From the NCBI GenBank assembly GCA_021613335.1, contig JAJTWR010000332.1, positions 1,847,001 to 1,911,000 on the forward strand: 64,000 bases of DNA, in the 5' to 3' direction. Shown here one piece after another: positions 50,911 to 63,440 of this stretch (its first letter is position 1; each line of letters starts with the position of its first letter). The notes below the pieces were generated by a model. The model did not search any database. It was not told where the DNA came from and saw only the letters and a list, made by a program, of their open reading frames with translations. Source of the DNA: Whitmania pigra. Lineage: Eukaryota; Annelida; Clitellata; Hirudinida; Haemopidae. The position numbers were made by a program, and so were the translations under genes.

Positions 50911-53900
50911 TCACCACACCTGAACTTTATTTATCTCAAATTGTTGCATGATGTCTTTGGAATTGCACTTTTGTAGTGTCAGTGATCCGTGAGCTACGAG
51001 GTCAGATTTAGCACAAAGACCTGACTCAGCATATTTTAACAGACCGCTTTCCTAAATAAAAAGAAATTAATTGAAGAATTACAGCAATCAATATTGTATA
51101 ATTAATTCATAATATGAATTTTTTTCCAAAATTTTGACTAGTACAAATTAATGATAAAAATCAGAGACAAACTTTATCATAACTCCATGGACCAGAAGGT
51201 TCGACTGGACAATAGTGAATGCTGATCTTATTTGAACTATATTTGTCAATGCATCTTTCCCCATAACCTATTTGACCATTCTCATTGAGTCTGAAGAGCT
51301 GTGCAGGATAAAATTATGACATCACAATGCAAAACACATCATCCTCTTATGCCATGATTATTTAATCTACAACAAAACATAATAAAGACTAATAATGATT
51401 CCGAGTAAGATTTGTTTTGACATACATTTCAATTAGAGTGTTAAAGATGTGTAAATAATATAAAATGATACAAATTAGAACGGTCACAAACCTGACTTCC
51501 CCCCTTGTGGTGGCATGAAAACACTTCGATTGGTCCACCTCCTGCACTTTGACCTCTTGTGTCCCAACAGATATTTGCACCTCTCAACTTTATCTGTTCC
51601 AGTGACATTGATAATTAGAGTAAAAATAAATAATAAAATTTGTTAAGTCAAAGATAATTTGAATGCCAACCATTTACAAAAAAAACCCTTTCCAGGGGTG
51701 CCCCTAGCATATTAGGCCGGTTCGAACCCAACACTTAGCGAATTTTTAAAGCTTTTAATACAGGAATGAAACTTTAAACTGGGCTAATTTTTAAGCCGAT
51801 GAAGTTTCAAGTTCTTCATTTTATTATTTTAGTTATTAATAGCATCAACAGGATGATGATAATCACCATATTAATATGATGATATAATAATCAATTTAAC
51901 AACCATAATAAAATAACATTATAACTGCTGCAACACAAAATAACCGACAACCTCTCCCCAGCCGATATTTGGAGGAGGTGGTGGAAAGTCCCTGAAGACC
52001 TCGATGGCCACTGTCTCCATAAACCATTTGAAGCTCTTGCAATGGTTCCTTTCTTTAAACTCCAACTGCTCTGATATATCACCGATGGGGTATCCTCTGA
52101 TTGTGGGTTCCCTGGTGTAGAAGTATTCCCTGTACTCAGGATCCAGCCAAACCTCGACCACCCTCATGTAATTCTGTTGCAGAGAAATTATGAAATGGCG
52201 ATGATATGAATTGTGACAGCATTCACAATGATAACATTGGATTACAACGAACCATTTTTAAACAACTAATAATGTAAAACCTATAGACAGGTAAATTATA
52301 AAAACATTTTAGTTATGGATATTACGTAATTATTACTTCTGAATTGAATCATCCACCTTCATGTCAGCAAAACAGGATAAAACGAATTCAAATTATTAAA
52401 AAAAATTAAAACTGAGTATAGTAAAACATTTTAAATAAATGTTTCCAAAATAAAGAATGACTTTAAACGACATTTTTTTGTTTGCAGAGGAGATGAAAGA
52501 AGTTGAACCTCAACTTTTAAACTAATCTCTACATATTTATAAACCAAGCCTTTTCATAATGCTACCTTTGTATCTTCGTGCAGTTTCATTCGAATTCAAA
52601 ATCAATATTATCAATACGGGGCGTGCATGTTAGTCTAATGGGTTATGTGCCTGCATACGGTGGTAATGGCAACAGTCGTAATGTGTGGTGTTCCCCTTGG
52701 GAAGGAGCGCTATATAAATGGTTACAAGAAGCGCCTCTTATGCTATGCATATGGCGCTATATAAATGAAGTTACAATTACAATATTGCAACAGGTGCTCA
52801 ATTTTCACTCAGGATGTCAAGGTTTGAAAAACAAGAAATAACAACACCAAACAATCACCATTGTTATCATCGTCATGATTATCACCATCAACGATCTGGA
52901 CATAGACAAAATTTGAACCTTACAATAAGAATGATGGGAATTCGAGGATTTATTTTTCCAAATCCGTAGGGCATGTGATTCCTGTAAACGTGGCCAACCC
53001 TGGAGCATGGAACCCACTCTATACTGCCACCGCACTGCCAAATCTGTTCCATGACAATGAATATCAACCAATTAATAAATATTAATGACTTAGCATGCAA
53101 ATTAGTGTTGACAACTATATCAATAATCTCTATGCTTTATAACTTCTGGTATTTGCAAAAACAAAATATTTTGGGATATAGATCACAAAGGTCAGGCTTA
53201 AGGCAAGTACATGCCTCTGCTGTCATTGTGACCCTGACAATACAAAACAAAACAAAATATAATTCTGTACCCCATGCAGAATGTATACAATCAATAGGAT
53301 GTTTAAATAGCATGCACAGAAGACTAAGAGGAATAGAAAACTTTCTTTCACATTAAAATCAGTAAAAACCTTGAAAGATAACTCAAAATTTTCTCCTCCC
53401 CATATCTGAAGACCAGGATCATATCCGCCCAAATCTAGAAAGTATTTCCTATCCATGGCAAACAAACCCCCAGCATGTGTTGGAGATCTGGAGTATTAAT
53501 TAAACCGATGTACAAAACAGATAAGAACGAGTTTATGACATCTTCCTACTTGTATGGTTCACTCTCATGCTGTCTCTCATCAAGCACCTGCTTTGGAACT
53601 TCAGATTCTTTATAAAGGAAGCCCCACTCAAAGATGCCTCTGTAATGTCTGTGCTTTTGGTAGACTGAAGAATAGTGGAAGTCATCCCAGTTTATGCCAT
53701 CTATTGTAGGAACAGCCATAATGGTCCTTGCAAATTAAAAGTTCTTTCATTTCTTCATCAAAACTTCATTGAGACAAATGACTCCTTATCAGTAATCTAT
53801 TTATGCCAAGCAAGTTAATCATGATATGAAGTTGTTTCAAAGGTTACCGTTGCTGTTATTTAACTATTACAGCCAACAGACTATTACAGAAGACATTAAA

Positions 53901-55166
53901 TTATTTGCCATGACAAAGGAATAAAATATTCTGCATTAAAACTGAATGAAATGTAATTACCACAATTGGAAAATGACCAATTAAAAATGTAACCAGGAAC
54001 ATTCACATTAAATTAGGACAAACCTATTGTAATGTATTCTGGAAAGCAATGGTACAAGCCAGTTTTTGCCACATTCGCAGTGAGCATCGAGGAATACAAT
54101 GACATCACCAACAGAGAGACGTGCTCCCTTATTTCTTGTGCCTATCAGACCTAGCCGTTCAGTGTTTCTATAAAGCTTCACAACACCATGGAACCTTTTT
54201 ATGTAATCCTCAAGTCTTTGACCCAAATCAACTGTTTAACATGAAGTATAGAACTTTAAACATATTAATGGTGTATTTATGCTGGCAATATCGTAAATAA
54301 CATGATCTAGTAATGACAGTTTTTATATTTACTAATGACTGCAGAAAAAAGATTTTTTTCAGTTGAGAACAAGCACTACCATACTTTTGTCACTAAAATC
54401 ATCAACCAAAACAATTTCTTTGAGTAGGGATGGAGGAGTGGTCTTTATGACACTGTGCATGGTCCTTAAGAGTGTTGAGAAACCTTCATTATGGAAAACA
54501 ATTATCACACTTGCAGTAGGTAGATTTTTAGGATAATGCCAATATTTGCACCTGAATTCAGTTTTGATGATAAAAAAGTACTTTAATATTTGCAATAGAC
54601 CAAATGTTTGCAGATATTTGTATAAGTCAGCAGAAACATTTAAAAAGCTCCAACTCACTCATCTAATCTTGTGTCAGGAATGTTTCTTGTTAAAGAAATT
54701 TTATCACTAGCCACCATATTAAAACCAAATTCTTCAACTGACAGCCTTGCCCGATCCTGTTCATCTTTATTCAAAATTACTCTTTCACCATTTTCACCTG
54801 CAACATGAACATTTTGTAAAAAGTAACATGCAAATGAACCAATGAGCTCATAAAATACTCACCTGGACCATGCTCTGGTAAAAAATTTGGTTCATAGTTT
54901 CCCAACACCCCCCAATTTAAAATTGCATTTCTGTTGTTAAATATATTGGCATTTCCAAAATCCTAACAAACAATAATCTTACACAATTTATAAAATTCAA
55001 TTTAATCAGAATCGTCTCATACTTTAGCATTGCTTCTGCTTATTAGTGAATTGTGCATTGTGGACTTGTCAAAGAGATTCACCAGCAAAGGCAAAGCAAA
55101 TACTGAGCATACGATAAGACCAAATAATTTGACAAAAAACTTGAGTGAAAATCTAAACCGGATCAT
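50911..55166 (-). CDS. GALNT7: GALNT7, polypeptide N-acetylgalactosaminyltransferase
   Basis: Twelve exons: 55166-55023, 54962-54863, 54797-54659, 54551-54385, 54231-54024, 53726-53550, 53487-53370, 53043-52924, 52173-51952, 51593-51492, 51298-51173 and 51051-50911; 587 residues. A type II membrane anchor ([20 protein letters not shown]) leads to the Golgi-lumenal part. The GT-A domain has EECKYWHY-like [30 protein letters not shown], the manganese site LDAHCE (DxH) and [14 protein letters not shown]. The ricin-like lectin domain follows ([16 protein letters not shown]). [13 protein letters not shown] and [11 protein letters not shown] match GALNT7 better than GALNT10. GALNT7 adds GalNAc next to existing GalNAc on mucin-type glycoproteins. 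It ends VQVW then TGA. A SINE lies in the intron between exons 8 and 9. Confidence 0.93.
52619..52790 (+). repeat. tRNA-derived SINE in a GALNT7 intron
   Basis: It matches the SINE at 10138-10334: gtgcctgc, acggtg, caacagtcgt, gtggtgttc (B-box-like) and gcgctatataaatg. The last motif occurs twice here (52707 and 52754), and the LINE-like tail is absent. The 52578-52841 frame is this repeat read through and is not a gene. Confidence 0.65.
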
Positions 55167-56804
55167 GATTCAAATCTGAAATTTAGTAGTTTTATTTAAC
55201 TCTTGTAATTAGCATAAACCTGCATGCTTAGTTTAAAATTTACATTTACCTGACCTACGTTAAATTCATTCAACAAATCAAGCAGAAGTCGCCACACTGC
55301 TCCAATCCTCAGAAAATTCAAAATTCGGCAATGTAAATTCTAGTATAAAATTTAATGAAACGCTAAAGAAAAGAAAAATGCAACGCGGCACACCGTTTGA
55401 ACGCCCATTGATATAAATATATTTGCAGGTTCTTCTATTGGCCAGACTGATCAAGTTAGTTATCAACTTAATTTTGAATACCGTTATCTTTGTATCTCAA
55501 AGGAGCTTTGATTTTACAGAACTGAAGTAATAACAGTAAAAAATCATCTATATAATGGCGATGTCACGTTCCGTTTGAACATTGCCACCAATCACTGACT
55601 CTCAATCATCTTAGTGGCCGCAGTCCTTGCATTTTATTTTTGAGTTAATTTGGGAAATGTATTTTGCATGTAGAATATTAAAACCTCGGACATAGGATGA
55701 CCAACTAACGAACAGCAATTATCTTGACCCTTTTCCTGTAGTCAAAGGAGATCAATTGCTTTGCTGCAAGGTATCACCTCTATCAGCAATACAAAGCCAT
55801 TACTTCAATTTACATCATAAATCTACTGGGAACAAAGGCCTAATCTCATCAGAAGAACATAGCATATCATAATGCAACTCTACCACGTATTTGAAATTCA
55901 TGTAGTACTGAGGTAAACAACACAGAGCAAGTTTACACTCATCAGATTGAGATTAAGTGATGAATTGTAACAATTTATATAAGCTTCTAATTCATTCAAA
56001 CTGAAATTAAATATCTAAATCAATCTCAGAATTTATTGACTGTAACAATGAATGTTATGACAATTGGATGTAAGACATAAATAAAGTTCAATATTTTTAT
56101 GTCAATTTCAAGTCACAGTCAATATTCACAAGATTCTTTTCCAATTTAAAATCTTTCATTTTAAAGTAATTTAGGGTAACCCAACACCACAAGTGATGAG
56201 AAACTGTGTTCTATGGACATACATGTAGATGAATACTTTTTTAAATTAAAATATGAAGCAATCATGATGTAAGGGATTAAACAAAAGCAAGCCAACAGAC
56301 AGTTTGAGAACCAGCAAAGCTGATCTTAAGAAACTAAATTAAATAAAACTCTGACAAAAATAACATTCAAACTATGTCGAGATCTCACACAAAAAATTAC
56401 AAATTTGTGTGAAATGTACATTATAATGGTAAACAATGCAGCAGATTATTTACAATATTAAACCATAGGTATCACCTCACATACAATTGCTTTGGAAACA
56501 AAAAGCCTGGGTAAATAATCATTTAATAATCAGTGACGACTAGTTGAACAACACACCACTCTCCCAACATGCATTGATTAATAACATCAAAAATTCACCA
56601 AAAAATTCAACTAAAGAAAACAGCTGGCAAAACAGACTGACATTCAAGGAGAAGGTCAACTTTTAGCTGGTGCCTATCAAAGGCAAGGAAAAGAACATTT
56701 TTTCTATTATCAATTCCACCACCAAAAACGTGGTTGAAAAAGGACATTATCAGGCATCAGGTTGGAATGGAGAATGAAAACGAAATGTCTTGCCACGAAC
56801 TGCA
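55167..56804. other. GALNT7 upstream region and MFSD14 3' flank
   Basis: It should hold the GALNT7 promoter/5' UTR (right after 55166) and the MFSD14 3' UTR (towards 56804). The 55278-55466 frame has no recognisable content. I see no repeat or RNA gene. Confidence 0.4.
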
Positions 56805-59800
56805 TCACGTTGTTTCGGACATTTTCTGCATCAATGGTGAGTGATCTATGCCACGGGACTGATCTGAAAATAAATCTAGTCATGATATTAATATTACAGA
56901 ATAAAGTTTAATATGAACAGCATTAGGAATACATTATTGTTATATAGCTTTTTTTTAAATTTATCTACCACATTAATCTTCAATAAAGATAAATTATTCA
57001 TAAAAATATTAATTTAAATTAACAGATGGAAAACATTTGTCAGACCATTACATCTATGAAACATAATTACAAGAAAACAATTAACAAACACAAAATAGCA
57101 TTGGCAACAAAATACATTACTTACAATTCTTCTCAACAAGTTGAAAAGATCTTCGAGAGGTTGGTGATTTCACCATGGAGTGTGGGTTATCAGGTATGAA
57201 TAAGGCCACCATCAATGACAGGATGACCAGAATTGCACCAAATACAAAAGGTGGACCAGGCATTATTGTCTATGCATAGCAAAATTCAAGGAGGTTTGAA
57301 CATAATGAAATAATTTTATGAAAATTGTAAATAAGACCCAATAACAATTTCACAAGGCATTGTTAACCTTTGATGTACTGGCAGTAACATAATCTTGTTT
57401 CAAAATGGTAAAACAATTATTTTATAAAAAGATCCTAGGTAGGCTAATGATGCCTATGCTTTCGGAATGAATCTTTGAGAGTAACATTTTTAGATAAAAA
57501 TGCAAGACTATAATGAAAGACTTCTAATTTATGCCCCTAAAACTTTGACAGATTTCAACACTTTATTAATTGTTATTGGAGGAATGCCACTACCCCATTT
57601 CAACAGAAATCATACTCATTTCTAAATACTAAATTTTGAGCTTAACTGAACCAATAAGGTAAAAATCAAAGTACAGGTTGACAATCACTAATCCGGTATC
57701 ATTGGGATCCAGAGGGTGCCATATTAGACATTTTCCTACATTATTGACTGATTAGGTTAGAATATGCTTTATCCACTAGCTAATCACCTCATTTTAAAAT
57801 AAAATAACTCAGTAAAAGTAGATTAATCAAGAAAAGAGAATTATCAAATAAAGTTCAAGTGAAACTTTAGTGACAATCTAGGTAAAATAATTGGTCCACC
57901 ACAAGTAGAAGTGAAATGTGCACATTCACTGTTAGAATTTTCATCATCCTCATCTTATAAGGTGAAGAAATGTCTGAGGCATTGCTTGTCAATTGATTAT
58001 TTATCAGCATAACAGCACAAAACTTTAAGTGATGCTGACCCTAACTGACTGCAGCCATCCTTCACTGTAATTGTACTTAGTTTTGGTCTGAGTTCTTCAT
58101 GAAATATTTTGGCTTATTCCTTTAGAAGATCATCTGACAGTTCAATACCTTCACTTTCACAACTTAAACCACTTCATCATTACATCATCTAATTCTGCAC
58201 TTTTACCAGGTTTCCCATTTGAACATACTTCTTTATATGTGTTGCAAATTGTCAAAGATCCAATGATGTGTAATTCAAAGAAACTTCTCACAGACATGCT
58301 GTCTTTTTTGGAGTTAAACCTTTTCTTTTATGGACAATGCATAGTGTTTGTACTTGACACCAAGAAAAGTACTTCTTTTATTAATTGGAACCATGGATAA
58401 GGCTAAAAGTCACCTATAACAAACCTAATAACAAATGTTGAAGATCAAACAGGAAAGGCTTGCCTGTATTTACAACCAACACAAGATTAATGATCGCCAG
58501 ATGAAAAAAGTTAAAGTCTATTAAATATCTCTCTGTACATGGACAGCCATTCCAACAAACCTCATGCAACTGATGAAGGAAATCACTCTGAACTTCAATA
58601 TATTCATTTGCTTTGTGAGTCTTGTTGAAATTTTGACCAAAAGGAGACTTTGAACTGATCCTGCTGTTCTTGGTGTGCTCATTGAGGTCAACATGAAACA
58701 AATAGAAGATGAAGCCATAAAGAGCAGGTCCTAAGCCATTGCAGAGGCTCCTGACACCTGTAATGATGCCTTGAGCAACACCTGGTCAAATAATAAGAAT
58801 CTTTATAATAATTTGGAAGAATGCTTTAAAAATACCATCCTAACCCTGCTGATCTTCACTGGCATGTGCAGAAGCAAAGGCACTGATAGCTGGATAAGTA
58901 ATGGTGCTCAATGCCCCCAACAAGCCAGCAGACCATATGATCCTATAAAGAACATATATAATGCACATTCTAAATGCATTGTTTGCAAAAGCATTCTTTA
59001 TAAAAGAAATACATTTATGATCTGATGTGAATCATCTAATCAATATTTTATGACCAGCATTATGTAATTAATAATTAATGGAATTAATTAGCAGTTATCC
59101 AATTAAATAAAAACAAGTCATGACAAATCTATTTTATCTCCATAAAATGCCTGAAAATCATTCTGCTTTTGACCACTCCATTATCCTAGCTTAAAAAATT
59201 TGTCCACAAATAATCTAGTAATGATTAATAACCATGATTTTGAACTGAAGCCCAGCATGAATAGTTGCAGCATTTCAAGAAGGAGACCAACAATAATTGA
59301 GTTTTTGATGCCCATGTATTGCAGCATTAAATTCAATACAAATGTCTGAGCTATGACAGACATGAGGCCAACAACAGCCATAAAAGTAGCAACATCTTCT
59401 GGGTTGAAGTCCATAACCTATTGATTTTAAAGTATAACTTTATCTTCAAGTTAACAAATCTTAACATGCAACAGTTTATAAAGCATCGTCGGAGAATAAA
59501 TCAAAGATGAGCTCACTAGTCGGAGATAGACGAAGAAACAGGAGTATTCCCCTGCCTCAGGAAGATACGAGAAGAAGACTGTTACGCACAACATCAGAAT
59601 CAAGAAATCCTGACCGATGCGCCTCAGAGCCTTCGATAAATCAAACATGATGCAGAGTTATAATAAGTTAGTGCAACTGTCCCTACTTGATATTTTAAAT
59701 TTAATTCCATAAAAAATTTGGAGGAGAATATTAAGGCAAGTCCCGGAAAAGACAATTCACAAAGACCAACCCCGAACGGATCGGCTTTATCCCAAGCTAT

Positions 59801-60842
59801 CGTCGAACCCCAAGATGAGGATCGACACTTCTCAGGCAGAGACTCAGGGACAAATATGAGAATAAAAATCACATCGAACACAGCCACTGCGGTTGCTAGA
59901 GCTATGACGAGGTTATCGCCGAAGATGCGACCGAGGTAAGCACCAATAGCAGGACTAGTTACCAAACTTGCAGCAAAAGTGGCTGAAACCTAAAGCCAAA
60001 AAATGAATATTGTAATTTCAATTGAAATCAGAACAGAAAGCATCACTGACCGCTCCATAAGCAGTGCTTCTGTCCTCCTCGCTCGTCACGTCCGCAACGT
60101 ATGCAAACACGATGCTAAACGTCACAGAGAACACGCCCGACAAGGAAAGCATCGCAAAGTACCACCTGAACCAAAACCAGTAGATTTATCAAATCAAAGT
60201 AATTTTTATTACTTGAGAAATCATGTAGTTAAAAAAAATAAATTAGTAAAAAATGATTCTGTGTCTCCACTGACCATGGACTGAATTTCATGAGGGGCAG
60301 GGGTGCACATGTAAATGTGACAGTCAATAGAAGAAATGGCCTTCTACCCCACACATCTGATAATGCCCCAATGAGGGGAGCACTTAGAAATGAAAGGAGC
60401 CCCTTTTTTTAAATAAACAAATTCTGATTTTAGTTACAAGTTGGACTGGATTAAAAATTACTTTTGTATTGATAAAGAGAATTTAATCCTCTTTAAAATT
60501 GTTATCATAAATAACTAAAAGTTAGACAATTTGAAAAAAATAAAGTCAAAATTTAAAACATACATTTGCATGAAACAATTATAATACAGTAAAAATATTA
60601 TTAAAAACAAAAGTTGCTAAACAGATATCAACAAATAAATTTTATAGAAAGAAAAATACAGTCTAAAAATTGTGTTTCTTTAAATTTTATTGGTGGGTCC
60701 TAAAGAGAGGACACCTTTGGGGAATCACCAAACTCATAACTGTAATACTAATATGCTTGAGCAAATTTGACATATTTACCTTGACTCCTTGTATGAGTCC
60801 ATTCATTAGGAATGCATGTTCAGGAAACATATCATTGAGCAC
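56805..60842 (-). CDS. MFSD14: MFSD14 (HIAT1)-type major facilitator transporter, first exon not found
   Basis: Ten exons: 60842-60780, 60402-60275, 60165-60051, 59989-59771, 59630-59517, 59417-59233, 58942-58845, 58781-58594, 57269-57125 and 56863-56805; 437 residues, phases closing. Landmarks: PEHAFLMNGLIQGVK, LLSFLSAPLIGALSDVWGRR (MFS motif A), FAYVADVT, LVTSPAIGAYLGR, FVPESLPEK, LPEAGEYSCFFVYLR and VRSLCNGLGPALYGFIF. These define the HIAT1/TETRAN-like family (human MFSD14A/B, about 490 residues), orphan solute transporters of vesicle membranes. The N-terminus with helix 1 (about 50 residues) is missing; it should lie upstream between 60843 and 62550, but I could not find it. A Tigger-like transposon fills part of the intron between exons 8 and 9. 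Confidence 0.9.
57674..58360 (-). mobile_element. Tigger/pogo transposon remnant in an MFSD14 intron
   Basis: On the minus strand, 58360-58100 reads a broken helix-turn-helix/CENP-B-like transposase start (KHYALSIKEKV, then the DNA-binding region with LDDVMMKWFKL). This resembles jerky/Tigger proteins. The other end, caggttgacaatcactaatc (57675-57694), is a Tigger-like terminus shared with 48373-48620. Several stops and frameshifts make it dead, and the DDE domain is absent. Confidence 0.6.
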
Positions 60843-62553
60843 CTGAAACAGAGTAATGCCAGTAAACATAGCCAGTGAACAATTATTACAAAATGTAAAC
60901 GATGTTCTTAATTGTCTAAATAATGGTCTCAGTCATCTAAATGCAATCTAGCTGCCACATGTTATAAATCCTAACATTGACATCGACCCAGTCTTATTTT
61001 GTTACATCCTCCAATTTGGTTTCAACAATCCAGTTTACTCTTAACATTTTTAACTAGTTATCATTAAAGAGGAATTTGATCAAAAACATTAAATGTGGCG
61101 ATGAACCAGTGAGAGGAAAATGAATGGAGCAGATAAATTGATGATTTCTGTAATGTGTGGGGTAATGTAAATTCAAATGGAATGGAATGAATTAAAGACT
61201 CTTCATAACTTGACAGCAATTTTAAGTGGAACAATATGTATAACTAACTGTAATGACGGGGCTCATAACCAGACCCCAACTGAAAAACTCGAGGAATATG
61301 ATGACAAGCGCATGGACCAGACTTGGCTGGTGGAGAAAGCCATATTTGGCTTTCTTAAATAAAATTCATATATAAAATTAAAGAGGAATTATATATTAGA
61401 TTCACGATCATCCAAAAAAAGGCTTCTATTCCAACCAAAAAAATAAATTAATTAATAGTTATGTGATGTATTCAAAAACGTCATTAAAGTTATGAAGATC
61501 TAAGCAGCAAACACACAGAGTAATTGGACATATGATAAGAAATCCTCACTGTAATGACGAGCTTATCCTTATCCTGCTTATGAGTGTTCCGATTCCAGTA
61601 AAGCAAACCTACAACTCTTGCCTTTTTCTTTCCTAGCATTTTAATTACCAGCAGAACATTTATTTCTGACTCTAGAAGGTCGATCGAGCAAACACTACGC
61701 GGGGCTCCAGAACAAAAATAATAACATGGCAAATTCCCTGTAATGATCAACACTTCAACTTGCATTTTAAATGATGTATTTTTGTTCTCATTAGAAAATT
61801 TATCATTTAAAGTAATTCATATTTAGACATTTTATCGGCAGAATTGATCTGCAGATCTTCACAATTGTTTTAAAATGGCATGTTACAAGACATTTACTAG
61901 AAAAATTTAATGCTTGATAAATTATTTTGTAAAGCAATTGCTTATAATACTCCCACGCAATTAGTTAAGTAACCAATATGTATGAATTGATGTTTATACT
62001 AATATGGCTAGACAAATTAAGAGCTCTTTTAATTGTTAGAATGTTTCTTATTTTAACTTATTTTAATTTTTTATTCTGCTTTCATGCGGTGGTTTTGGAG
62101 TGCTTTCCAGAGCTGCTTGCATGTGCTGCGGTTTGGCACTTATAAAAGGGCCGCAGAAAATGACGACTTACGCATGCCTTGATACGAGGAAGAGTTTCCA
62201 AAATGGAAATCGACGGTGATTAGTGACTACCCCACCATGGATTTACGTATCTGATTTGATCATTGCATAATCTTAGATTCAAATTCTTTCGTGGAAGTAC
62301 TGAATCAATTCGGATACAGTGGACTACATATCCGTCGCAAAGACTGTTATTATTTTTGAATTACCTAAACATGCTCTAACAGGATAAATAATTGAAGTTA
62401 ATTATATTCCTTAAATTTGGACGTTAAAGTCCTGAATTTCTACAAGCTTATGGAACGACCTCATTGGAAGAGTTGCATCGCAATCACTGTGTTGTTTGAC
62501 GACTGTTGTTTCCAGTTGTTAATACGAATAAAACTATCTTTTTAAAATTAGCC
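60843..62553. other. spacer expected to hold the MFSD14 first exon and divergent promoters
   Basis: MFSD14 (minus) and the membrane-protein gene (plus) are divergent here. I looked for an exon encoding the MFSD14 first membrane helix and found none. The 61490-61765 and 61177-61362 frames have no recognisable content. Confidence 0.35.
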
Positions 62554-63036
62554 ATGATAGCCATTGAGGGCATCCCTCCCAGCATGTATAGTGGCATGGA
62601 AACTCTCAACATCGCTTCCTCTGCGACGACATTGCCAAACAACCGACGAGGCATCCAAGACACGGGTCAGTCTTCTAGACAAGAAGCACACCATCATCAA
62701 AACAACATCAGCAGTCAGCAGGATCGGTCTATCGCTGGAACATCTTCTGGAGTCGCAGGTGGTTGGAGTCAGAAACTGAAACATCGTAAAGAGTACACAG
62801 TACTTAAGAAAGTCGTTAGGGTGTTGCAGGATAACCGTATGATCAACGCAGATCAAGATGCAACTCAGCGACTTCACAACGATGACCATAATGGCGCTGG
62901 AGGTGCTGCTACTGACGCCGACAGCTATCCAATTCTGAAGACCATTCTGAACGTTATCTTCATAACTACAGGAGTTGTTCTTCTGGTTGCTGTCTTCGTT
63001 GTAATCATCTACACGTCCATCGGTCTGTTAAATTAA
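62554..63036 (+). CDS. single-pass membrane protein of unknown function
   Basis: Intronless frame of 160 codons from the ATG at 62554 (MIAIEGIPPSMYSG) to TAA. The N-terminal 80 residues are Ser/Gln/Asn/His-rich and probably disordered (QEAHHHQNNISSQQD). A basic segment follows (KLKHRKEYTVLKKVVRVLQD). A strong membrane segment near the C-terminus (about residues 127-156: VIFITTGVVLLVAVFVVIIY) leaves only a few residues after it. There is no signal peptide, so a tail-anchored or type II-like topology is likely. I recognise no family. A possible acceptor (tttccag) ends at 62515, so a 5' exon could add residues in the same open frame. Confidence 0.55.
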   Translation: MIAIEGIPPSMYSGMETLNIASSATTLPNNRRGIQDTGQSSRQEAHHHQNNISSQQDRSIAGTSSGVAGGWSQKLKHRKEYTVLKKVVRVLQDNRMINADQDATQRLHNDDHNGAGGAATDADSYPILKTILNVIFITTGVVLLVAVFVVIIYTSIGLLN

Positions 63037-63307
63037 TTGTATTGTCTATTTTGTGTTTATAATTTTCATAATTTTTGAACCGATTGAAGCCTTTCTACGG
63101 ACATATCGCATGAGAATTGTTCTTTGACCTGTTCAACAAAGCATGAAATGATTTACTGCTAAATGTCAATATACAGTTAGATCAATCCATTTATTCAATC
63201 GTCAGTGAAAGCACCATCTCTATCGAGAGATTTGTGTTCCAAAATGGAATCCACCTCTGAAAAAAGATATGTGAATGTTGGAGTTAATGTAGAAAGGGCT
63301 ACCAGCA

Positions 63308-63440
63308 GAGATGGGCAAATTACATGCCTCCTTGTAATTTAGTTACAAATTACAAATTATTCAAAAACGTAATTTAGATGCCAATTACATGTGCTAAATG
63401 TGGTAAATTACAAAAAATTAATTAGAAATGACATCAAATT
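63308..63440. repeat. hAT-like terminal sequence rich in TAATTAC
   Basis: It starts cagagatgggcaaattacat and continues with repeated gtaattt/attacaa motifs, similar in style to the ends of hAT MITEs (compare cagtgctgggtag at 802). The partner end was not found, and may lie beyond the window. The 63391-63594 frame is within or next to this repeat. Confidence 0.4.

Noticed and set aside
51697..51740. tRNA-like B-box ggttcgaaccc
   Set aside because: No matching A-box or cloverleaf; the preceding caggggtgcccctag looks more like a transposon terminus, but no partner end was found.
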